This document shows, piece by piece, positions 32,271 to 41,836 of a stretch of DNA of 64,000 nt. Under the pieces are notes generated by a model. The model ran no database searches. It was not told where the DNA came from and worked only from the letters and a program-made list of their open reading frames with translations. The stretch's first letter is position 1; every line of letters starts with the position of its first letter. A program made the translations under genes and the position numbers. Source of the DNA: Hyphomonadaceae bacterium (GTDB lineage: Bacteria; Pseudomonadota; Alphaproteobacteria; Caulobacterales; Aquidulcibacteraceae); the NCBI GenBank assembly GCA_016791365.1, contig JAEUMT010000028.1:62001-126000 (forward strand), read 5' to 3'.

Positions 32271-35200
32271 TTAAAACCGGAAGCGGATCGCGGCGTTGAT
32301 GCTGTGACGCTCGATCTGGTCGCTGAACTCGCCTTCGTAACCGAGCGAGAACGTCGAATAGCCGTTGGTTGCGTCAAAGCCGACGCCAATCAGCGGACCG
32401 CCATCGCCAACGCCCTCGTCCGTCAGCGTGAACGGCGTGCCGGTCGAGATAAACTCCACCGTGCGTTCGGATTCCGCATCCAGCGTATTGGCGCGATACC
32501 CCGCATAGATGCGCGGCGCGACAACCGTCTGCTGGCCGAAGCGGAAATTGGCTGCGAGTTCAACGCCCACGTCAGCCCAGAGGCGTTGTGAGAACACGCT
32601 GTCGACGCGATAGTCGATCGCAGCGCCGCCGCCGGTTTCCTCGTAACCCTCTTCCGAGATGCCGACATAGGTCAGCGCCGCTTGCGGCGTGATCGTGATC
32701 GTGTCGGTGAGCGCGAGCGGCACCGAGGCGCGGATCGCGCCGTGGCCTTCATAGGCCATCCACTCGGCTTCCGAGAGCGCGCTGAACGCGACGGGGTTGC
32801 CGATTTCGACAAAGCGGCGTGACTGCATCTTGCCGCCGCCAAGGCCGCCGATGAAGTCGAGGTCGACCGGCCCCAGCGCCGTCGCGTAGTAGGCGCTGCC
32901 CTGCACGAACCAGAGCGAGATCTCGCCTTCCGGACGGCCCGGCTCTTCCACTTCCGATGCAATGAACGACGCCGACAGGCCGAACAGATCGCCATTATTG
33001 GTCGGGCCATCGATGCCGGCGGCGAAGCCGAAGCCGTTGCCGCGGAATTCCTGCGAGTTCGCCGTCGGCGCTTCACGCGTCAGGCCGTAGGCGATTTCCT
33101 GGCCCCAGACCGAAACTTCTTCCAGCCCCTGCATGCGCGTCGCCGACATGCGGTTCGACGTGGCGCTTTGCATTTGCTGGATCGCCGTCGCGGCGATTTC
33201 CGTCGCGCCGTCGGCATAGTTCGGCAACAGGTCTTCGTACGCATCGAAGAATTCGTACTGGCTGGTGATCGCCGCCATCGCCGCCGATGCGTCGTCATCC
33301 AGACGCAGCGCCGCGAGGATCGGATCGAACGCGATCGCCTGGTTGTCGCTGAGCCCGAGTTGCGCCGGCGTCCGCAATTGGAACGTGGCCTGCAACGCGT
33401 TCGCCGCGCCTTCCACGATCGGGTTCGTCGTCCCGATGCTCACCGTATAGAGATAAGGCGAGTTCGCCGTCGCGACGGCGCCGACAACATTGGCCGCGCC
33501 GAACATGCCGCCATTGGCGGTCAGGAACGTCTGGGTGCCGGAGACCGGAAGGCCTTCCGGCAGAATCGGGTTGATCGATGCGCCGGCCGCGAACGTCACC
33601 GTGCCCGAGGCCGTGATCGTCGCGCTGTTCGCCGGAACGCTGGAGAGGAACGGATTGTACTGGCTGCTGGCGCCGAATGTCGCGCTGGTGATGTTCAGCG
33701 CCCCCGTCCCCTGGTTCAGCGTGCCGTTGGTCAGGTTGAGGATCAAATCCCCGCCGGCGTCGCTGATGCTGCCCGAATAGACCGCGCCATTATTGATCGT
33801 GAACGTATCGGCGCCCGCGCCGAACGAGACATCGCCGCTCACCGCGCCTGACAGCAGGTTGAAGACGTCAGCGCCGCTGCCGAACAGGATATCACCCGTG
33901 ATGTTCGCCGGCGCGGCGACGACATCATCGACCGTGTCATCGTCGGTGAACACAACCGGCGCGATTTGCTGGATGGTCACGCCGCCCGCATTGTTCGATA
34001 CGTCGATCGCGATCGCATCGCCCGCCGGGTTCGGCGGCGGAATGCCGTCGGTGAGATTGTCGTCCGTCGGTATGAGCAGCGCAACGATCTGGCCGCTATT
34101 GGTGATCGAGGACACCGTGCCGGACGCATCCGCGAATGCGATCGCATCGCCGACTTCGCCGAACATCGATGCCTGGATGACGCCGCTATTGTTCAGCTCC
34201 GGCAGCGCAGCGCCCGTATTCACATAAACGCCGCGCGCAATGTTGGCGCCGTCCGCCGTCACGGTGGTGAAGATGCCGCCGCGAATTTGCAGCAGATCGC
34301 CGACGCCGATCACCGAGCCCTGGTCGAGCAGCAAGCCGATCGCATTGCCTTCGGCCGCCCGCGCGAACAACGCATTGTCGATCGAAATACCGCCATCGAT
34401 CGTGGTCGTGAAGCCGCCATTGCCCGCGATCCGCAGCGTGGTCGCGTTGATGCCGTCAAAGACGCCCGAGGACGTGAGCTGACCGCGCATCAGCAAGCCA
34501 AAGCCCGATGCGCCCGCGCCCACCGTCAGGTTCGCGCCATTGGCCTGGATCAACATCGCCGGCGCACTGCCAAGACTGCTGACCTGGGCCCCGGCGTTAT
34601 CGTCGGCTTCGCCTTCGGTGGCGTCGTCATCGTCATCGAGATCGTTCTCGTTGCCGACGCCCACGACCGTGATGCCATCGGCGACATTGCCGTTGACCAG
34701 GATCGCCGCACCTGACTGCTCCAGATCGTCAGCGTCGAGGTTGCTTTGATCGGAAGGCGCGGTGGACGACAGATAGCCCGTCACCGTCCACGTGCCGCTC
34801 AGCGAAAGCTCGCCGCCGACATTGCTGTTGATGTGAATGCCGGTGCTGTTTTGGCCGCGCACCAGGCCCGCGCCGGCAATGGTGACATCGCCCGTGACGC
34901 CGCCATTGATCGCGATGGCCGTCGAATTGTCGCCGATGACGTTGACGACGCCGGAATTGGTGAGCGTGCCGGTCAACAGCGCGTTCGTCGTGATCCCCGA
35001 CGAATTGTTGCCCTCGATGCCGATCGTGCCGGTGTTGGAAATGCCGCCGGTGAACGTCGGTCCGGCCTGCAGGAAGATGCCGTGGCGGTTGGTCCCGGTC
35101 GCAACGTTGCCGTCGAGATCGCCGTCGGCGTTCGAGTCCGCGATGGTGTAGGTTTCGAGCAGGTTGATCGAGCCCGAATTGACGACGTTGCCGCTGTTGC

Positions 35201-35498
35201 CGCCCTGAATCAGCACGCCGGTGGTGTTGTTCGCGTCGTTCGAAGCGAGCGTGCCCGCGTTCGCGACATCATTGCTGCTATCGACGGTGATCGCGGTCTG
35301 ACCTGCCGTAACCGTGATCGAACCGCCGGTCGCGACTGTCACATCGCCCGCGACGGAAGTGCCATCCGGATTGGAGGTCGTGACTGGCGTCGTAATCGCG
35401 GTGCTGATCGTGCGATCACCCGCTTCCGCAACGCCGCTTGCCCCGCCGGCTAGAGCGACCGCCAGGCCAGCGAGTTGAATCTTACGTCTGATGCGCAT
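32271..35498 (-). CDS. Autotransporter (type Va secretion) with beta-rich passenger
   Basis: A 1075-residue protein. A signal peptide opens it (MRIRRKIQLAGLAVALAGGA.. cleavage near GVAEA). The passenger (about 30-780) is rich in Gly, Asn, Thr and Val with repeated N[ST]G-type turns (NAGTLASNDANNTTG, SNTGTIGIEGNNSSG), typical of a right-handed beta helix, and contains an acidic Asp-rich loop (NENDLDDDDDATEGEADDN). The last roughly 270 residues form the translocator barrel, from GLEEVSVWGQEIAYG to the terminal INAAIRFRF, with the required C-terminal Phe. It would display or release the passenger at the cell surface. Convergent with the glycosyltransferase; a surface partner of the octad protein is possible but not shown. 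Confidence 0.92.
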   Translation of the reverse strand: MRIRRKIQLAGLAVALAGGASGVAEAGDRTISTAITTPVTTSNPDGTSVAGDVTVATGGSITVTAGQTAITVDSSNDVANAGTLASNDANNTTGVLIQGGNSGNVVNSGSINLLETYTIADSNADGDLDGNVATGTNRHGIFLQAGPTFTGGISNTGTIGIEGNNSSGITTNALLTGTLTNSGVVNVIGDNSTAIAINGGVTGDVTIAGAGLVRGQNSTGIHINSNVGGELSLSGTWTVTGYLSSTAPSDQSNLDADDLEQSGAAILVNGNVADGITVVGVGNENDLDDDDDATEGEADDNAGAQVSSLGSAPAMLIQANGANLTVGAGASGFGLLMRGQLTSSGVFDGINATTLRIAGNGGFTTTIDGGISIDNALFARAAEGNAIGLLLDQGSVIGVGDLLQIRGGIFTTVTADGANIARGVYVNTGAALPELNNSGVIQASMFGEVGDAIAFADASGTVSSITNSGQIVALLIPTDDNLTDGIPPPNPAGDAIAIDVSNNAGGVTIQQIAPVVFTDDDTVDDVVAAPANITGDILFGSGADVFNLLSGAVSGDVSFGAGADTFTINNGAVYSGSISDAGGDLILNLTNGTLNQGTGALNITSATFGASSQYNPFLSSVPANSATITASGTVTFAAGASINPILPEGLPVSGTQTFLTANGGMFGAANVVGAVATANSPYLYTVSIGTTNPIVEGAANALQATFQLRTPAQLGLSDNQAIAFDPILAALRLDDDASAAMAAITSQYEFFDAYEDLLPNYADGATEIAATAIQQMQSATSNRMSATRMQGLEEVSVWGQEIAYGLTREAPTANSQEFRGNGFGFAAGIDGPTNNGDLFGLSASFIASEVEEPGRPEGEISLWFVQGSAYYATALGPVDLDFIGGLGGGKMQSRRFVEIGNPVAFSALSEAEWMAYEGHGAIRASVPLALTDTITITPQAALTYVGISEEGYEETGGGAAIDYRVDSVFSQRLWADVGVELAANFRFGQQTVVAPRIYAGYRANTLDAESERTVEFISTGTPFTLTDEGVGDGGPLIGVGFDATNGYSTFSLGYEGEFSDQIERHSINAAIRFRF

Positions 35499-35775
35499 CC
35501 CGGCTCCGTCCCCTGCAATTCGGCGCGAGCGGGCGTGGCGTCGGTCAAGCCGCCTCTTGGACAGACCGTTCGGTCACGTCCAATCCTCCCGCTGGCGGCC
35601 GCCCTTCTAGGAGCGGCGCACACCGGTTGGCATGCCGACTTCTCGGAATTTTGTCCATAGCCGGGCGCATGGCCGAAAGCTCTGGATACGGGGCGAAAAT
35701 GTCACTGGCGATGCACGTCCCGAGCGGTGAGTAACGCACTCTGTTGCAGCGCACCAAAGTGCGTCGCCGCGCGTC

Positions 35776-38073
35776 TCAGCCCAAGCGCGACAGCAGATCG
35801 GCAACCGTGGCCGGCTTCGTTTCGGCCTTCGGCTTCTGGAAAGCGCCCTGCAACGCCGCAACCTGCTCGGCCGGCACCGCCTGGGAGAAGAAGAAGCCCT
35901 GCAGCTCGGTTACCCCAACGAGGCGCATCACGGACGCCTCGGCTTCGGTTTCCACACCTTCCGCCACGATCTCCATGCCCAGGCCGCGGCCCAGCGTCAC
36001 CACCGACTGGATGATCGTCATGGCGCGCTTGCGCTCATGGATGCCGGTCACGAAGGCGCGGTCGATCTTGATCTTGTCGAAACGGAAGTCGCAGAGATAG
36101 CGCAGCGACGAATAGCCGGTGCCGAAATCGTCGAGCGCGATCTTGAAGCCCATTGAGCGCACTTGTTCGAGAATCTGGCGATTGCGATCGCTGGATTCCA
36201 TCAGAATGCCCTCGGTCACCTCGAGCACGATCCGTGTCGGGTCAACGTCATGCTTGCGGACCAGATCTTCCAGCAGGTCGACAAGATCGACATGGCGGAA
36301 CTGCACCGGCGACAGATTGATCGAGATTTCGAGGTCCGGCCACGCCTTGGCTTCCTCGAACGCGCGGTCGATCACGAACGCGCCAAGCGCCGGCATCAAG
36401 CCCGCCTCTTCCGCGATCGGCACGAACACGCCCGGCGAGATATCGCCCTTGGTCGGATGCTTCCAGCGCAGCAGCGCCTCAACCCCCGTCACGCGGCCAT
36501 CGGCGCACGACACCAGCGGCTGATAATGCAGCTTGAGCTCGCGCGCTTCCAAGGCGGCGTGCAATTCAACTTCAACTTCGCGGCGTTGTTCGACTTCCGC
36601 CGCCATCTCGGCGCAGAAGATCATCGCCTTGTCACGGCCCTGGTTCTTGCCCTGATAGAGCGCGATGTCGGCATGACGCATCAGCTCCTGAGGGCCCATG
36701 CCATGATCGGGACTCATCGCGATGCCGATCGAGGCCGTCATCTTGATGTGCTGGCCATAGACATCGAAGCTCTCCTCGAACGCCTTGCGCAGACGTTCGG
36801 CGAGCTCGTTGGCGCCTTCCGGGCTGTTGGTGCAGCGCATGACGGCGAATTCGTCGCCGCCGAAGCGTGACAGGAAATCCTCGCGCGACAGCGATCTGCG
36901 CAGGCGCTGCGCCACGCCCATAATCAGCGTATCGCCGGCCGCGTGGCCCATCGTGTCGTTGACGTCCTTGAAGCGATCGACGTCGATATAAGCCACGACA
37001 ACACGGCCGTTGTTGCGGGTTTGAACCAGATTATCGAGCTGCTCTTGCAGGTGCTCGACGAAATGATGGCGGTTCGGCAGGCCCGACAGCGCATCGTGCA
37101 ACGCCTGATGGCGCGATTGCTCTTCGCGGTCCGCCAGATCGCTCGAGGCGCGCTTCAAGCGATTGATCATCAGCCAGGTCAGCCAGCCCGCGCCCAAAAC
37201 GCCAAGCGCCACCAGCGGCAGAATAAACAGCAACAGCGAACGGCCCGGCTGGCGCGGCGTCCAGCTGAGATAGCCCATCTGCGCGCCGTCATCGGCCGCG
37301 AACGCTTCTGAGAGAACGCCGGAATTGTGCGCCGCCGTATTTGACAGCGCCAGATCCGGGATCAGCAGCGAGCCGCCGACTTGCCCCATAAACGCTTCGT
37401 CGATCTTGACGACGCTCAGCAGCAAATGCGGTTCGCCGCGCAGCAGGTTGGCGTCCAGGTTCGGCACGATCGAAATCGTGGTGACGACCGCCGGTTCGCC
37501 GTCGACACTCATAATGTGACCGGCCCAGCGGCCGAAGCTCGCGCCAAGCAGCGCGCTGTAATTGCCCTGGCTTTCCACGAACGCGCGATCGCGGCGGCGC
37601 AGCGTATTGTCCGGGCCGCTGCGCGCTTCGCTGACGATCTGGTCAAACATCTGCCGGTGCGCGTTGTAAGCGGCGACAGCGTCGCTGCGCTCACCGTTCA
37701 CCGTCGCGTAGATCGGCTGGTTGCTGCTATCGATGATGAAGACTTCATCGTGACCATAGGTCTCGTAGAAGTAGAGGCCGATATTGGTGTCGATCCAATC
37801 GAGGTCGAGCGGCCGGCGCTGGGCGTTCGCCACCGCATCGTCCCACCAGGCGATCGCCTTCTGCTGGTCCAGAACCGAACTCACGCTCTGGTCGAGCGCG
37901 TTTTCCACAAGCTGGCGCTCACGCACCACCGCCGTCCGGTTCGCGGACCAGCCGGCATACGCGACGATCACGACAAGCAGAGCGCCGAACAAGACGAGCG
38001 CGCCGCCGATCGTCGCCGTCATCCGGCGCAGATCGTTCTTGTAGTGAACAGTTTTGGCGCTGCTCGGGATCAT
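35776..38073 (-). CDS. c-di-GMP enzyme, CHASE4-GGDEF-EAL membrane protein
   Basis: A 765-residue protein. TM1 at about 22-43 (GGALVLFGALLVVIVAYAGW) is followed by a periplasmic CHASE4-type sensor (WWDDAVANAQRRPLDLDWID, then GLYFYETYGHDEVFIIDSSN) and TM2 at about 282-302. The GGDEF domain (SRFGGDEFAVM, about 402-412) has the catalytic GGDEF intact. The EAL domain (VEALLRWKHPTKGD, about 528) has the EAL triplet and later DDFGTGYSSL. Such proteins may synthesise or degrade c-di-GMP; with both sites intact the net activity cannot be stated. Start at ATG 38073. Confidence 0.95.
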   Translation of the reverse strand: MIPSSAKTVHYKNDLRRMTATIGGALVLFGALLVVIVAYAGWSANRTAVVRERQLVENALDQSVSSVLDQQKAIAWWDDAVANAQRRPLDLDWIDTNIGLYFYETYGHDEVFIIDSSNQPIYATVNGERSDAVAAYNAHRQMFDQIVSEARSGPDNTLRRRDRAFVESQGNYSALLGASFGRWAGHIMSVDGEPAVVTTISIVPNLDANLLRGEPHLLLSVVKIDEAFMGQVGGSLLIPDLALSNTAAHNSGVLSEAFAADDGAQMGYLSWTPRQPGRSLLLFILPLVALGVLGAGWLTWLMINRLKRASSDLADREEQSRHQALHDALSGLPNRHHFVEHLQEQLDNLVQTRNNGRVVVAYIDVDRFKDVNDTMGHAAGDTLIMGVAQRLRRSLSREDFLSRFGGDEFAVMRCTNSPEGANELAERLRKAFEESFDVYGQHIKMTASIGIAMSPDHGMGPQELMRHADIALYQGKNQGRDKAMIFCAEMAAEVEQRREVEVELHAALEARELKLHYQPLVSCADGRVTGVEALLRWKHPTKGDISPGVFVPIAEEAGLMPALGAFVIDRAFEEAKAWPDLEISINLSPVQFRHVDLVDLLEDLVRKHDVDPTRIVLEVTEGILMESSDRNRQILEQVRSMGFKIALDDFGTGYSSLRYLCDFRFDKIKIDRAFVTGIHERKRAMTIIQSVVTLGRGLGMEIVAEGVETEAEASVMRLVGVTELQGFFFSQAVPAEQVAALQGAFQKPKAETKPATVADLLSRLG

Positions 38074-38383
38074 GACTAAGCCAAAGTAAACGCGCCTTCT
38101 GGCGCTTATCCGAGCGAAAATACCGCACCCAATACGAAAATAACGTTACGGTGACACGGGGTTATATTTAAATTGTTCCTTTGAATACTTCGGTAACTAT
38201 ATTTGAGCCAACTATGGTTAACAGCAAAACCATTGCAATTAACCTTAGTAAACAGCGATTTACGCTTGTGTTTTACAAATTTACCCCTTATTAGGGAAAT
38301 TGCGAGCGCCCAAGCACTGCTGGGGACAAGCCGGGTAATCGCCGGGGCGGGCGCAAGTATAGTTAACGAGAGATGGGTGACCC
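38074..38383. other. AT-rich divergent intergenic region
   Basis: A 310-bp gap strikingly AT-rich for this genome, especially about 38115-38290 (for example TTATATTTAAATTG and GTTTTACAAATTTACCCC). It separates the CHASE4-GGDEF-EAL gene from the GNAT-like gene. Several TTAA half-sites occur but none at exact CtrA spacing. It may hold promoters for both genes or nucleoid-protein binding. I see no gene in it. Confidence 0.5.
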
Positions 38384-39130
38384 ATGACGCGGTACGTCGT
38401 GAAGACGCGCGGCGACAGCCCTGAGCTGCGCAAAGCCGCGATGGCGATTGAACAGGCGGCCTGGGGCGCGCTCGGCTTCCTCAACTTCACCAAGGCGCAT
38501 TTCGCGTTCTACCAGGAGTTGTTGGACCAATACGCCGACTACCAGCTCTGCCTGGTCGATGAAGCCACCGGTTACCCGGTCGCCGTCGGCAATTGCGTCC
38601 CCCTCACCTGCGACTTCGACAATCTCCCGCCCGAGGGCTGGGATTGGATCGTCGAGACCGCCGCCAACAACAACGGCGCCCGCCGCAACGCCATTGGCGC
38701 GCTGGCGATCTCCGTGCCCAAGATTCACCGCTCCAAAGGTTTGGCGCGGCTGATGATCCAGGAATTCTCCAACCTTGCTGCTCGCAACGGCATGGATGGA
38801 GTCATCGCGCCGGTGCGTCCGTCGGCCAAGCACCTGCATCCGTTCATCCCGATACAGGAGTACATCACCTGGAAGGACGAGAACGGCCGCTTGTTCGATC
38901 CCTGGCTGCGCAGTCACGCCGCCGCCGGCGGCAAGATCATCAAGCCCGCGGATCGTTCGATGGTGGTCGATGAGCCGGTGGCGTTCTGGGAAATGTGGCG
39001 TGGCAGCCCCTTCCCCGAAACCGGCGAATACAAGATCGAGGGCGCGCTCAACCCCGTGCAGATTGATCTTGAGCGCGGCAGCGGCCGCTATGTCGAACCG
39101 AACGTCTGGTTCGCTTACCAGGCCGCCTAA
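38384..39130 (+). CDS. GNAT-like acyltransferase
   Basis: A 248-residue protein. NAIGALAISVPKIHRSKGLA, followed by RLMIQEFSNLAARNGMDG, looks like the GNAT motif A with its pyrophosphate-binding loop (here HRSKGLA, a weak Q/RxxGxG/A). FNAT-type N-terminal sequence is less clear. Residues HPFIPIQEYITWKDENGRLF then FDPWLRSHAAAGGKII form the C-terminal part. The substrate is unknown. The antitoxin gene starts 34 bp after its stop. Confidence 0.65.
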   Translation: MTRYVVKTRGDSPELRKAAMAIEQAAWGALGFLNFTKAHFAFYQELLDQYADYQLCLVDEATGYPVAVGNCVPLTCDFDNLPPEGWDWIVETAANNNGARRNAIGALAISVPKIHRSKGLARLMIQEFSNLAARNGMDGVIAPVRPSAKHLHPFIPIQEYITWKDENGRLFDPWLRSHAAAGGKIIKPADRSMVVDEPVAFWEMWRGSPFPETGEYKIEGALNPVQIDLERGSGRYVEPNVWFAYQAA

Positions 39131-39164
39131 TGACCTTCCGGCTCGAACGCGCTATATTCAGCTT

Positions 39165-39419
39165 ATGTCCGAGTTGAAGATCGTTCTGCGCGGCGAGACC
39201 GCCGACAAACTCCGCAAACTGGTGGCCGACCGCGACTACGCGCAGCCGGAGGACGCCGTCGCGGACGCTCTGGACGCGTTTGCCCACGACGAGGACCCCG
39301 AACTTGATGCCTGGCTTCGCGAGGTCGTCGTTCCTCGTGTCAAACAACTGGAAGCCGATCCATCGCGCGTCGGCCTTACGCCCGAGCAAGTGCTCGCCCG
39401 GCTCCGCAAAAAATCCTGA
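39165..39419 (+). CDS. ParD/RHH-type antitoxin
   Basis: An 84-residue protein beginning MSELKIVLRGETADKLRKLV. The opening strand plus helix (LKIVLRGETADKLRKLVADR) is typical of ribbon-helix-helix antitoxins, followed by DYAQPEDAVADALDAF and a toxin-binding helical tail ending LTPEQVLARLRKKS. It would neutralise the adjacent RelE/ParE-type toxin and repress the pair's own promoter. The toxin follows after 2 bp, as is usual for such modules. Confidence 0.82.
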   Translation: MSELKIVLRGETADKLRKLVADRDYAQPEDAVADALDAFAHDEDPELDAWLREVVVPRVKQLEADPSRVGLTPEQVLARLRKKS

Positions 39420-39421
39420 CG

Positions 39422-39748
39422 ATGGCGGCGCGCTACAACATCATCTTCGATGAAAGCGCCTCCACCGATCTTGCCAATATCCAATCGTATCTCAGCACCG
39501 CCCGCAGCGAGGCCTTCGCGGAAGACTTCGTCACGCGCATTGTGCGCCATTGCCAAACGTTCCGCACAATCCCGCACCGAGGCACGCGCTTGAACGTCGA
39601 TGGCGTAAGTCTGAGAACGGTGTCATGGCGCGGCAGCGTCACCATCGCCTTCAAAGTCTTCGACAATGAGCGGAATGTGAGGGTGCTTGGCGTGTTCTAT
39701 CGCGGCCGCGATGTTCGAGCCGCGCTGCGCAAGCGGCTCGAAGACTAA
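39422..39748 (+). CDS. RelE/ParE-family toxin
   Basis: A 108-residue protein: MAARYNIIFDESASTDLANI with the family's early beta strand and helix, then a Arg/His loop (FRTIPHRGTRLNVDG) and the terminal strand pair (RVLGVFYRGRDV). The pattern YxVxFxxxAxxDLxxIxxYL is that of ParE/RelE toxins, which inhibit gyrase or cut mRNA. It is co-transcribed with the antitoxin. Its stop abuts the stop of the convergent REC-GGDEF-EAL gene (TAATCA, 39746-39751). Confidence 0.85.
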   Translation: MAARYNIIFDESASTDLANIQSYLSTARSEAFAEDFVTRIVRHCQTFRTIPHRGTRLNVDGVSLRTVSWRGSVTIAFKVFDNERNVRVLGVFYRGRDVRAALRKRLED

Positions 39749-41575
39749 TCAGCCAACCGCGCGTATTGGCGCGACGTTGTACTGGGGAAACTCGGTCGCG
39801 TGCCCGTAGAGATACCCTTGCGCCAGTTCGCAGCCCATCGCGCGCAGCGCGGCGGCGGTCTCTTCGTCCTCGACGCCCTCCGCCGTGACCTTGAGGCCGA
39901 GCGCCTTGCCCAGCCCGACAAGCGCGCCGACGATCGTCGCGTTTTCACGATCGGTCGTGATCCGCGCCACGAACGAGCGGTCGATCTTCAACTTGTCGAT
40001 CGGCAGTTCGCGCAGCAGGAACAGCGAAGAATAGCCGGTTCCGAAATCATCGAGCGCAATCCGCACGCCCTGATTTTTCAGCGACATCAAAGATGATTTC
40101 GCGCGCGCGACATCGCCGATCATCGCGCTTTCCGTCACTTCAATTTCCAGCCGCTGCGCCGGGAAGCCAGTTTCGCGCAACGTCCGCAGCACCTTCTCCG
40201 GGAACCATTGATCGCGCACCTGGCTCGGCGAAATGTTGACCGCGAGAATGAAATCACCCGGCGCATCGAGCGCCTTCGTGCACGCGCGCGCCAGCAATGC
40301 CCAGAACATGGCGTCGACCAGGCCCGCATCTTCCGCGACCGGGATAAAGTCCGCCGGCGAGATCATGCCGCGTTCCTTGTGCGGCCAGCGCGCCAGGACT
40401 TCAAAACCCGCAAGCGCGCCCGTGTCGCAATGCACCACCGGCTGAAAGTACGGCACGATATCGCCGTTCGGGATCGCCGAACGCAATTCGGTTTCGAGCG
40501 CCGCTTTCGATTTCAGCTCTTCGTCGATCGAAGAGTCGAAGAACTTGAAGGCGCCGCGATCTTCCTTCGCGCGCAACATCGCCGCATCGCCGCGCTGCAG
40601 CAGATCGGCCGCATCGCGCCCGTCTTCCGGGCAAAGCGCAATGCCGATCGATGCGCCGACGGTCAGCTTCAGGCCATTGACCAAAATCGGCGCGGAAAGT
40701 TCATGCAAAATCCGGCGCGCCGCCGACGCCACGCCTTCGCGGCCGCCCGGCCCCTCCAGCAGCACCGCGAATTCGTCACCGCCCAGACGCGCCGCAAAGC
40801 TGTCGTCGCGGATGCAGCCGATGAGGCGCGTGCCGATGACTTGCAGCAGCTGATCGCCGATGGCGTGACCATGCACGTCGTTGATCGGCTTGAACCGATC
40901 CAAGTCGACGAACATCAGCGCAAACGCGTTTTCCTCGACCCCGACCAGCGCGATCCGGCGGTCGAGTTCTTCAAGAAAGTGGCGGCGGTTGGCGAGGCCC
41001 GTGAGCGGATCGTGACGCGCCAAAGATTGCGCGCGCGCTTCCGCGGCTTCGCGTTCGCCGATTTCAGCCGACAGAGTTTCGTTGGCGCTGAGCAGATCCT
41101 GCGTGCGCTCCTGGACGGTGCGCTCAAGGCTGGCGCGGATCGCATCAAGCTCGAGCACCGCCTGGCGGCGATCCAGCTGCGCCTTCACGCGCGCGGTCAG
41201 AACCCGCAAATCGATCGGCTTCGTAATATAATCGTTGGCGCCGCCTTCGAGCGCCTTCGAGACGATGTCGCCATCATCGAGCGCCGTCACCACGATCACC
41301 GGCACGTGCTCGGCGTCGAAACGCTGACGAATGCCGTGCAGCGCATCGAGGCCCGAGCGCTCCGGCATCATCCAATCCAGCAGCACAAGTTCGATATCGA
41401 GTTCGGCGATCGCATCTTCGATGCCGATGGCGGTTTCACGCAGCACAACGTCGTAGCCGCGGCGCTCAAGCCTGCGGCCAAGCATGTCGCGGTTCTGCGC
41501 TTGGTCATCGACCAGCAGAATGCGACCGAGGCGCGTCACGGACGACGCGCCTTCACTGCCTTGCGCTGAGGACAT
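39749..41575 (-). CDS. REC-GGDEF-EAL c-di-GMP regulator
   Basis: A 608-residue protein from ATG 41575, chosen over one ten codons upstream because GGGGGGACGA lies just before it. A receiver domain (RILLVDDQAQNRDMLGRRL, phospho-Asp in LVLLDWMMPERSG) is followed by a short coiled coil (LLSANETLSAEIGEREAAEA). GGDEF follows (RLGGDEFAVLLEGPGG, about 265), then EAL-type (GFEVLARWPHKERG, with EVL in place of EAL; DDFGTGYSSLFLL intact). It would control c-di-GMP in response to a sensor kinase; the hybrid kinase next door (42208) is a possible phosphodonor through the Hpt/receiver network. Confidence 0.93.
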   Translation of the reverse strand: MSSAQGSEGASSVTRLGRILLVDDQAQNRDMLGRRLERRGYDVVLRETAIGIEDAIAELDIELVLLDWMMPERSGLDALHGIRQRFDAEHVPVIVVTALDDGDIVSKALEGGANDYITKPIDLRVLTARVKAQLDRRQAVLELDAIRASLERTVQERTQDLLSANETLSAEIGEREAAEARAQSLARHDPLTGLANRRHFLEELDRRIALVGVEENAFALMFVDLDRFKPINDVHGHAIGDQLLQVIGTRLIGCIRDDSFAARLGGDEFAVLLEGPGGREGVASAARRILHELSAPILVNGLKLTVGASIGIALCPEDGRDAADLLQRGDAAMLRAKEDRGAFKFFDSSIDEELKSKAALETELRSAIPNGDIVPYFQPVVHCDTGALAGFEVLARWPHKERGMISPADFIPVAEDAGLVDAMFWALLARACTKALDAPGDFILAVNISPSQVRDQWFPEKVLRTLRETGFPAQRLEIEVTESAMIGDVARAKSSLMSLKNQGVRIALDDFGTGYSSLFLLRELPIDKLKIDRSFVARITTDRENATIVGALVGLGKALGLKVTAEGVEDEETAAALRAMGCELAQGYLYGHATEFPQYNVAPIRAVG

Positions 41576-41740
41576 TCGTCCCCCCTCGCACCCATGTGCG
41601 CCCATACCAGGGGCACAATTTACCGTGACGAGGGTTTAGGTCGCGCTAATTTGGCAACCCAGATCGAACTATTTGGATAGTTAAATTCGAAGAACCTTGC
41701 TGCGCGCTAACCATGTTGTGGCCCGCGCAGTCTTCGACGA

Positions 41741-41825
41741 CCCCGGATTAAATCCGGGGCAGACTGACGCTACTTTACGCGGCGCTGGAATTGGCGTCAC
41801 CCTGAGCCTGTCGAAGGGCGACGCC
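41741..41825. repeat. Palindrome CCCCGGATTAAATCCGGGG and family B repeat
   Basis: 41741-41759 is a perfect 9-bp inverted repeat with a 1-nt centre; a shorter copy lies at 48177-48193. It is followed at about 41796 by a family B copy (CACCCTGAGCCTGTCGAAGG). Both occupy the gap between two signalling genes; no gene is seen. Confidence 0.7.
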
Positions 41826-41836
41826 ACGCTCACCTG

